A stretch of DNA of 64,000 bases, from the NCBI GenBank assembly GCA_963457665.1, contig OY735219.1:24227685-24291684 (forward strand), in the 5' to 3' direction. Both the position numbers and the translations under genes were made by a program. The stretch is from Thysanoteuthis rhombus. Its lineage: Eukaryota; Mollusca; Cephalopoda; Oegopsida; Thysanoteuthidae. This document shows positions 49,711 through 60,759 of the stretch, in pieces. Below the pieces are notes generated by a model, which saw only the letters and a program-made list of their open reading frames with translations, made no database searches and was not told where the DNA came from. Position 1 is the first letter of the stretch, and the number at the start of each line of letters is the position of its first letter.

Positions 49711-49911
49711 TTACACATCAATGTTCTGTTCCGAAGATTCTGATGGATTTTTAGAATTCAGTTTGGGAAATGTCCAAGGAGCAACGTCCCTTTCCACTTG
49801 ACCTTCCTCGGTCAGAATTCGCTCAATATGAATTAACCGGTTGAGTACCTGAAATCGTTCTCCTCTGGATAGACCTCCTGTTTTGAGAAATCTACTCTTT
49901 AAACCAACAGC
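49711..49911 (-). CDS. ENO4: enolase 4 terminal coding exon
   Basis: Acceptor GGTTTATTGCAG. It reads AVGLKSRFLKTGGLSRGERF, then QVLNRLIHIERIL, and a C-terminal tail ending EQNIDV with stop at 49711-49713. This is the enolase block [33 protein letters not shown], with the substrate-binding Lys (49882-49884) conserved. The tail after TEEG is longer and more polar than in glycolytic enolases. Confidence 0.93.
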   Translation of the reverse strand, partial: AVGLKSRFLKTGGLSRGERFQVLNRLIHIERILTEEGQVERDVAPWTFPKLNSKNPSESSEQNIDV

Positions 49912-52900
49912 CTGCAATAAACCAGCAAAAGACAGATTAATCAAAAGAAATCTGAATTTTCTATTACATTTCATGCATTTTCTATTTATTGCACTTGTTT
50001 GAAGAAATAAATAGTTACATCATTTGATAATTTTGAATTGGAATGAGAAAGGTATTAAGTTTTTGTCAGAAGAATTATCACTTCAGGAATAACGTAGTTA
50101 TTTATTATCGCCTACTTTTAAGCTTTGTCCAACTTTTTCTTTTTACTGATACATCTAGTTGATATAAAACCAGGATCATAAGCTTTGTTGTCACTATCCT
50201 CCATAATAAAATACATAAATGTAATCTTTTTAAATATGTGTATTCCTTAACACGATGCCATTTTCTGCTGGTGAAGCTGATAGACTTATCACTGAATTAG
50301 GAACTCCTCTGATAATGACTTACTAGGAAATAACACAAATATTCTCTTACAGTCATCTTTATGACCCTCTTTTGTCCTACTGTTTCTCGTTTTATAACAC
50401 TAATTTGAATTTTAAAGTTCCTTTAAATATTTTGTCCAAAGTACCAAGCCATTTGTACTTGTAGGTTAATTTGAATGATTATTCAAATTATGGTGCCTGA
50501 TTCCATTCTATAAGTTCACTTCTACATTCTTTATCACAAAGGAATAAAAGCTGATATTTTGCCTTGAACTTACTCTAAAACCTGATATTTTGCCTTGAAC
50601 CTACTCTATTCATGTTATTTAATAATAGCAGGAAAGAGTTTACTATCCTTAACAGAAACCAACTTCTACCCACACCTTAACTGTCTTGTATTTCTCACCT
50701 CTGCCACATAGTGCCAAGCCTTATACCTGAGTAAAGAAAGTCACTCCTATTCCCAGCTTTCACTGAGAAAAGTAGCCACACATCTTTAGGCAGCCAACAT
50801 CTACAAAAGCAGTGAATGCTTCATGTAAACAAGAAAATAAACAGTGTACATCATTGCTATTATTAATACATTATCAGTTTTGTTCTAAATCAAGAATTTC
50901 TTCTGTCCATTCTTTATAATGTAAGAATTTAGTAATAAGAAGTCTGAAGATCTATCTTGAAGGCTGAAAAATTATAGTAGAGGGATTAGTCTTTATTTTG
51001 TAATGATAGTTTGCACTCTTAGTTCATTCCAAAGGGTCTCATGGAATGTGGGTCTCTGTAGCTGGTTACTATGTGAAAAGATAATTTCTTTTATCTGGTC
51101 AGTCCAAGCATTTACAAAATTGAAATATGAAAATTAATTGGCAACGTGGTAAGGTAAGACTACATGCTAATGGAGGAACCTTGACTCTAAACAAGAAACA
51201 AGAGGCTTTTATTTCCAATGGAACCCAATGATTCAGTCTAACCTCTGCTCATGCAGATGTATTTTAAGTAAAATATGATGTATGCTATTTTGAGTTTTAA
51301 AAATTAAAATGATTCCTGGTTGCTTGTTGATTAAGCGAAGAAAAAAATGAATCCAAAGTACCTACCAAATCAGCAATAAAAGTCTCTCTTCCTTCTCCTT
51401 GACACACGCTGAGTATGGCATGAATTCCGATCTCTGTAACGATAGAAAAACTACTGTAAACAATAACCTAAAGATCTTCACAAAATAATGTTACCATAAG
51501 TAAATGAAGAGGTCATCAATATTCATACAATGATATTTTTAATTTTTTTTTTTCTTCAAATTTATTTTTAGATGAAATATTGCAACATTATTATCAATTT
51601 GACTAGCTTTTTACCTTTCACTTAGAATTTCAAGTTTTGATAAAAAAGCAACTGAAAGTTAGAATGATGGTAAAAAGCTAGTCAATCAATAATATTGATG
51701 TAGAATATCCAAATATACTTACTTGATCAGAATTCTCATACAAATGAAGATCTCACAGCAACTTGATACTTTATGCAAATGCTTTGATAACAAGTTTTTT
51801 CAGGTTTAAGCTCTAGCTCAAGCATCTACACGGACTTATCCCCCTATGCCTTATAAGATCTGTAATAATTTTTTAGAATTATGACATGATATTTAAAGCC
51901 CTTTTTTTTTTTATTCATGTAGGTGCATATTTGTATCTACTAGACCTTTATTGTATTTTGTTCTTTTTCAAAGTACCAAATACTAAAAAAATCAGATGAT
52001 CAGAAAAACAGGTCCAATTGGAATATTAAAGCAATTATGATGAGGATGTTACTCATTAAATAGCTAGAATGTTACAGCATATTGAGTAAAAAAAATAAGA
52101 CAACTTGAATTTTTCAACTTTAACTTTATTGAACATATTAACCATTTTGTTCCGCTATCCTATGCTATAATTCAGGAAAATTCATAGTTTTATCTTCGTA
52201 GAATTCTCATCTTTCTCGGCAAAGAACTTCTTTAGTTGCCTTTTGCAGTCTTCCAGAGAATTGACAGTTCTCAAGATGAATATTCTCTGGAATAAATGGC
52301 AGTCTAAAGGTGACTGAAAAATTCCCAACCAAGCTGTAACGATTTTTGCCTGGTCACCATCGTTATCCTCATGGAATATTATGCCATTACTCTTGACTAA
52401 TTTTGTACACTTTCTGCCAATTGCTGATTTTAGTAGGTCTGATTAGTAGCAGTACCTGTTCGAATCAATCATTTGGTTCTCTGGAAGATGCTTATTGTAG
52501 AAGCTTATAGCAGAGGACTCCCTTCTAGTTCCACTATATACATAGCATCACTTTAGGGTGAAGATCAGTTGTTATGCTGTTATAAATTATACACTTCACT
52601 GCCTGTGAAATTGAGTCCAGTAAGTTTTATTCACTTATGTAGAAGTCACATTTCAAAATGACTGACATAACGAAGAAGCTGAAAATGATTTTCAACACAT
52701 ACTTGATATGGATATTTTGAGTGTGTTGGCTATCTCTCATGTTGTATAATATTGATTATTCTCAAATGATGCCTTGATTTGATCATTATCATCCTTAAAT
52801 GATCCACCAAACAAAGGAGCATCATTCAGTACAAAACTTTGCTCACTGTTTTTGACACATTTTATCATTCACAATACCTTCTCCATTAACTGAACAAATT

Positions 52901-55900
52901 ATCATTTTGCATTTGACTCATTTTTTGTCATTCTTGCAATAAAATAGCATAACATACCAAAAATTTTATTTTCTCCAGATGATGATATACCGATTTTGAT
53001 ATATGTCAGCTCTCTCAATACAATTAAAAGGGATCTTTTTTGATGAAGTTGGTTATAATTGAATGCTCTTAATGTCATTTAACACAAACATGAAACAAAC
53101 TTTTCGACCAACCCAATACAAACAATTATAAAAAAAACTTATAGTTGTTCTATTTTTTAAACTCTTTTGAGAAATCATTGTTTTTTGGTGGTTTTTTTAT
53201 TAATGTTGATAACAAAGAGAAATTTTCTTTCAATAAATAAAATGATTTTGTTTAAGTAAATGGTTTTGCATAGAGGAACAATATCATTCATCCAATATCT
53301 ATCAGTATGACGTTGCTATCAATTACTCAAAGTTCTTATTAAATCAATTCTATTTTTCACCTTCAAAAGTAATTATTACCTATTCATATGAAGAATTATC
53401 TTGGATATAAGTTTTAGAGCATATTTTACAATACTGCACTGGTCTTATAATCAATAATTCACAATGTTTATAAGCTTGGGAATTATTGTTGAATATTCTG
53501 GTATTGTGCCAAAGGGGTATGTTTATCACACACAGATTTAAAGTTTTTCTCTTAGTCATATCAGCTTTAAATGCTGAGAATTATGAGCACAACAATCAAA
53601 ATCCAGATTGCTTGTAAAGAATATATGGAAAGCAAACGGGAGGAGATGAACATAGACTGTGTGTGCGTGCACAGAATGTGCTGTGTAGACTTCATTCATA
53701 TTTAATAGCAAAAAGTGAGAAAAAAAAAACAAACTGTTTTTCTTCGCACTGGATAGACTTGTTTATTTCAATAAATTCTGCTTTTGGTTAGATGTTCACG
53801 TGTTGTTTGACATCTGGTTATGAGTTATGGTTGAAGAAGAAACAGCAAACAAAAATGGAAGATAAGTAGAAGTGATAAGATGACTACATAGGAGCAGCAG
53901 GGAGAAGTAAGGCTGGGCAAATGGAGTGAATAGAAGAGAGAGAGAGAGATAAAATGATTAGAGGAGAGAGAAAGTGCTTCCTCAGAGACGAGAGCAAAAA
54001 TGAAATTTTATTAGGGGAAATTAGATGTTTTACTAGAGTGAAAAAATAAAGGAGAAAAAAGTGAAATGAAATGCAGACAATGTGATTTGAGAAAAAGAGA
54101 GCGTCTTCGATAAGAAAAGTGGAATCTCTGATTAAAAACAACGAAGAAAAATTGGATTAATGAAGTAGCAATGATAAAAAGTGACTGAATTGTATTTTAG
54201 CCATATCTCCACTTTGAACCAATCATTAAAGTGAGCTTATCTATCTATCTATCGTGCTGCTGCTTGTCTTGTTGAAACCTTCGAAGCCCAGATACAGGGT
54301 GAGGTCACATTTGGTGCACATGTGCAATGCATGGAGAAGGTAAACGAAGATGAGACTTTCTTCAGTCATTCACGTCAAAATTTCAACCATGAAGCACAAA
54401 CATTCAACACATGAAGTGAGAATGCTGAGCTAAAAAACTGATTCTAGATCACTGATACTTTTTGGTTAACTTGAAATTGAAATTTCAGTCTATCTTTTAC
54501 TTTATCCCAATTAATACTTTTTCATTTTAGAATAATATTTTACTTTCAACTCCCAAATTATTTTCACTCAAATAGCATATTATTTCATAAGATTACGACT
54601 AAAAATACTTATATGCTGGTATATAAGATGGTCTTCAAATTTTTTTTTGAACTATGCAAATATTACTCTGCATCCAATGCGTTGGCATTATGAGTCGGGG
54701 GCATCTTCAAAAATTGATAGTTAACTAGCTACGAGCATCTTCATGATTTTATTAGCACATATAAGTTAGAACAACTTTGTCTGACGAAGATTAAGTAAAC
54801 ACATCAAAACATGTCAAGCAAAACAATAAAGTCCCCAAGGAAGTTCTCTTTCTTATAGTTTTGTTTATTTTATTGCTGAATTCTTCTAAGGGAAAAGATT
54901 GAATAGATATGGGATAAAATTTTAGGTGAAACAAAGTCAATTATGCTATCAACGCAAAAAAAAACCATTTGAATGTTAGTTTCTTATAACAAAAATAAGT
55001 TGTTGATAATTCTGTGAAATACCAAGATTTGCGAAGCTCAGTAATGTCCAATAAGAACATTATTTTCCAATGTCTCACAAAAGATATGCAAGAAACTTAT
55101 GGCTTCAAAATTAAAATATCATTGGAATGGATTGAAGTAACAAAAGATGATTTGTCCAGGTATGAATGGGGTTATGGAAGCTCAAAAGCAAAAACCACTG
55201 AAAATAGATGAGAGAAATATAACGCTTAAAGAGGAGCTGTATCATTCACATCAATTTCTTCACAGCCTCCATAAAATTAACAATTCTATAAATTTAAGCA
55301 ATGGCAGTTGTACATGCCAAAGTGTAACTAAGCTCAAGGTTTGAAGCTACTGAATATCTAAAAATGATTTAGGCTGCCATAGGTATGCTTGTCAGGCAGC
55401 TTCAATTAGATGTGACAAGTGGAGAGAATGTAGATCTTTGATAACACCAGTTTTGTCTAGTGGTTGTTTGTTGCTGCTACTTGAGTTTGTCCCATTTCTG
55501 TGACATGTACAACTGACATGACTAGCTTTCCTCTCTGGCAGGTGGCTTCATCGTTTCTACTTTTCTTTCTCAAAAGACAGCAATTAAGCTAAAGATTTGG
55601 CCGCAGATAGAGAAGAGAGACACCTGTGGATATATCTGAAAAGATCGAGTGGGGGGTAGAATATGAAAATCAACCAAGTGCAATAAAGTCAGCAATCAGA
55701 TCAGATTATATCAAGAACTCTTTAACTTCATGACATCAGTTTTCAGATATACCCATGTATCTCTATAAGACACTATTTAGTCGGTCGGTCGGTTAGTGAA
55801 CCATCCTCATCTTCCTCTTCTCCTGCTACTGCTACCATGACTATGAATGTTGAATATCTATTTTCTCAGCTGTATTTTGATGGATTGACGTGAAAATTGG

Positions 55901-58900
55901 TCCAGACCTTTGGGTGAAATATCCTCATCTTGCTCCTCTTCCTCTACTACCACGGATGGTGAATGCATTGTTAAACTTACAGTTTTTGTTCATTTATTAT
56001 TTTCATATGTCATTTGAAAAAATATTCAAACATTTCAATCATTGGATATCATTTGTAGCTAAGAATTTTGCCTGTTTTATTTCTCTATCTCATTTCCTTG
56101 ATGCATTATGGGAAATTAGCCAAAATATTAATTTATTGCATTTATAGGCTTCAGTCCAATGGTCTAACTATAAAGCTATCAAGTAGAATCAAAGACTGCA
56201 AGTGGTGCAATGAATGTAAATCAAATACACCAAAGCTTTCTATAACTATTTCACAATAATTATAAAAATGAATTGTGAGCAATTAAATTGATTCTGTAGA
56301 GCACACCCTCTATGAATAACTTTATCATAGTGTATCAGAGATAAACCAAGTTAAAATCTGATTGCAGCAGTGATAGGCTTCAAACACTGATCCTCTCACA
56401 TGTACAACTCCTCCACACTAATTCCCAGGAGCCCCGGCCCCAACACTCAAAGTACTACTACTGTAAGAGGCATGAACCATGTTTCAATAGTCATGTGTTT
56501 GCAAATGTTATTACACTATATTATTGTATACAATTGGTTAGAATCCCCAGGTCAGATTAGGGTCAGAGGGTCATGATTCCTGGGGCATGGGAACATATTA
56601 ATGTTCATAAACAAAATGCACTTGTCAGAGGCCGGTACCGGCCACTCGTGTATACATGGACTTACAAGTATTAGAAAGTCCATATTCATGAACGGCTGGT
56701 ACTTGTGCATTTTGTTTACAAACAGTTGATACATTTCCTTGCCTCAAGAACCATGACCCTCTGACCCTAATCTAATCGAGGGATTTTGGCAGATCACAGC
56801 GCTCATTGTATTTGCTATTTGTCACGATTCCTAGGTCATAGGAATATATCAATGTTTGTAAACAAAACACATACGTCAGCAGCCACTATGGCAGTTTCTA
56901 ATGTAAAAAGACTTTGTAATAGTTCCATTATTCAAAGGGTTAAGATGTCTATCACTAAAAGCCTAATCAGTCAATGCATGAGCTATGTTTACCAAATAAG
57001 GTATCAGAAGAGATGAGTACCCAGGGGAAATTAGAAGGTACCTATGGAAATTTCTCTTGGAGTTGACAAAATCTGGATGCTTATCCTTGAATGACAAAAT
57101 GTCAAGAATGCAAAATAAAAAGGTTTGGTTAAATTACTACTGTTTATCACTACTCGTACATTTTTTTCTAAAATCAATACTTGACATACAATTTGGAATT
57201 CACTAATTTAGAAATAATGAACTTGACTCATCTTATGAATGAATGAATACATATATTAAGTGCTAACATTTAACTGACATGTTAGGACTTTTAGCTTTTG
57301 GTGCTTAGTCAATTCACATATGTATGTTTTAAGTTTATCTGTTATTTATTGATAAATAATTATATTTTAGTAATTATTTTTGAAAGTTCCAAGTTTGATT
57401 TGTCAGATCCAAGTCCAGAATCTGGTGATGATCATAATTAACAACTTGGATACACCGAACCTAGTTTGAAGCATACACTTACTACCTCTTGAAATTGGAT
57501 AACCCTTAAAAATCTAAGTACAAAAAAAACTTCAATAACATGCACCCAAAACCCTGTCTAGGATAAAATATGAATACATTTTGCACAAAGGACAGTAATA
57601 CACGAGCCATGTTGAAAAATCAGATAGCATTGGCCTTGAGTGAATCAGGTAATTACCCAAGTTTATTTGGGATTCATCACTGGCTATATTTGAAATTATG
57701 CATTGGAATTGATTTATAAATACTGAACGTAATGTAAAAGTTGATTATTATCATTTGAAGTCACCTCAATTTATAGAGCGACCATTGACTTTTGGCCACT
57801 GTCAAATATCTAACACGGTTATCAGTGCATGCCATGGTTTGCATGCCAAGTATGATAACTACAATTCAACATTACAATAGAAACCATTTATGCAATTAAA
57901 TGAAGGTAAGAAATAGATAATTCACTAAAAAAGACTTACCAGTAAGATGTGCAACTGAATTAATAAGATCGGTAACTGTAGTACTTTGCTGCATTCTAAG
58001 GATTTGGCCACTGGTTTCATAAGTGTCCACATGTTCTGGAATATGTTCTTCTGTTAGTTGCAATGTGACATCACTGCTTTCTGGTTGGTCTGGAGCTTTG
58101 ATTTCTTTACTATCAGAGACACATTTTTTTGTCTGTGAAACATTATAGTCTCCAATGATCAGGCAACGACTAGAAATGGATTTACACAGCTGCACACATG
58201 CTTTTGCTTCCTGTTGAGATAAAAGAAATTCTCACTGATTTGGAAATATGTTGCCAACATGCTTAAAACAATCAATCTTTTCATATATTTCTTGAAATAC
58301 ATTTTATCACTAACTCACATTACCAAATATAGGAATAATATCATAACACTCAATCCCTTCATGTACATGTACATACACAAAAAAAGGCTAATGATTGTCG
58401 AATTGTATAGATAATTGAAATGCATGCAAACGTTTACATAAAAGGAAAATGTTTTATTTTAACTTAAGGAAAAGAAAGCAGGTTGTGATGGTCAGATTGA
58501 AGAATGTTACTTTTTACGATTTCAAATTCAAGTCTAGAGGTATTTCACTAAATAATGCTGACCACTGCCCTTAAAGGCTGCACATTTATGAAATCCAGTT
58601 GCTTGCCAAGTTGACATTTTGTAGTTGTATAAAAATATTGTAAATGTCACTAAAAATCTTTGAAGGATACCAGAATTTGAAAAAAGCTTGTAGAAGAAAG
58701 GTATTGATGTATTGCATAGAAAAATATTGATTTATAAACATGATAAATGTTTGCATCTCTTTTATAAAACTATTTTTCATCTCTTCTGAGCTATAATAAT
58801 TTTGTAAGCAAATGTATTTCAGGCAATATAAACTGGTAACTATCACTGTCATGGCTTATAGTGTAAAATTCTAAAGATTACTTCTAACATAGTTAACCCA

Positions 58901-60712
58901 GTAAAAAAAATTCAGATATATTTGAATTTTTGAGATTAATTTTTCCAGGAAAGAAAATGCTGGATTCAAGTGGAAGAGTCTTTTATTCTGAATGGTGGGT
59001 AGGAGAAATTTTTATGAGCAAAATTGTTATCTTTAAGTTGAAGAGTCCACTGTTACAAATAGAGAAACAAACAGAAAAAATCGCCGTTCATTATATATAT
59101 ATATATATATATATATATAGATTGATAACTTTTTAACTTTTTATCAATCAGTCTGATTATTAGATATTTCTGGATATAAGTGAATTTCGAGTTATTTTCA
59201 CTATCAAGTGGGAGAGTCCCTTATTTCTAATTGCAAATCCTTTTGATAGCTAGGCTGATGCAATACAATATATTTATTTAGAAATTTAGTGGACAAAAAA
59301 CTATCTTTGTCCATTAGGAAATTAATAGTTTTTTTAAAAACGATTTTACTGAAATAACTAATGAAAGAAGTATTTATTTTTGTTGATGAATATTGAAAAG
59401 AACAAAAGTAATTCCCGGGAAAATTTCTATGCAACCTTTCTGCGTAAGGGGTCAATAAGAGCAACAATTGCAGGATAGGTTTTCACCAAATCCACCCAGA
59501 ATTCAACTGCATCTTCCAAACTCTTCAGGTTTGTTCCATTCACAAAGTCATAATTGCCTCTCTCCTGCAAGAGAAAATTGCAACGAATATCATAACATCA
59601 TTACAAAACAAAAATATCACATTCTTTCACCTGCTTGGATGGTAGAATTACAATTGCATAAACAGCTGGTATTTCGACTGAATATATAATTGAATGTAGG
59701 CTAGAATGAATCCACCAGGCTTGTTTGATATAAAATACCTTTATGTAATGCAGTAGAAATTCAATTTATGCTAGGAAAATATTATTCGAGAACAGATTTA
59801 ATCATAAAACAGACAGAAATTGTAAAGAAAACAGGTCTGGTTAGTCACTCAATAGAAACCATCATGTGACCGTCTTTTGGCAATATGCCATGTCAAGGAT
59901 GATCAATTAAAAAATTGGAAAAAGAGGTGATCAATAGATAAGTTACTTCTCTGGCCTTTTTTGGCATCATTGAATTTTTAAAAAAAAACAAGCCTGAATA
60001 CTGCCAGACACAAACTAAGGGACCAGTTTAGCAAAAACTTACATTGCAAATTGAACCCATCCTCTGTTGTACACATAATAAGGAGTAAATGCAGAAATTT
60101 TCAGCCCTCTAGCTCCATCGGTGCAGCCTGTGTATGTGATATGAGCATAGATTGATTGATAGATAAATAGGCAGCCAGAATCTCTTGGAAACTGAAGAAA
60201 CCTATGTTGGCAGTTTTGGTTGACAGTTTATTAATGATATCCCTCTATTCTTGTAAATATGGCAAATTTTAGTTTGCCTATGAGATTGAAAAATGGAACA
60301 GCTTGGTTTGTCTTGAACATTTATCAAATGTTTCCTTGATAAATATTCATTAACAAAACAGAAGCAAAGTGACTTAATGTGCCTTTAAATCAATTCTGCC
60401 CTGTTTCTATTAGATCAGAATCATAAAAATTGATCAAGAAGTGAGAAGAATATTTTTCATATTATGAAGCAAAAATAAATTACCAAATCAATAACTTGAT
60501 GTGAAGCACAGTTAATGGCGATACTAAAATCTTTTCCAGGTTTGAAGTTGGCAGCTTCAATAGCATCGATGATCAAGTCCAAAACTTGTTCCGGTTTATC
60601 AAACTGAACTTTAATGGCTCCAATATCACTTACATGGTTTATGCAATACTGAAAAATATAAATTTAATGTTATGAGAGAGATATCTGGATAATGGATAAT
60701 TGGGAGAATGTA

Positions 60713-60759
<47 letters not shown>

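Larger units (their letters stand above)
51434..57939 (-). other. ENO4: 6.5-kb phase-1 intron of enolase 4
   Basis: Contains a 17-bp perfect inverted repeat beside the acceptor, a degraded mariner, a second copy of the 43.3-kb repeat and a foldback element at 56.55-56.77 kb. Short ORFs at 55014-55344 are unrecognised. Confidence 0.75.

Noticed and set aside
53884..54141. 85-codon - strand ORF with hydrophobic, Ser/Leu-rich sequence
   Set aside because: Complement of a GA-rich low-complexity stretch.
56340..56450. tRNA-like B-box (GTGTTTGAAGCC on the - strand)
   Set aside because: No matching A-box or cloverleaf. Too weak to call a tRNA or SINE.
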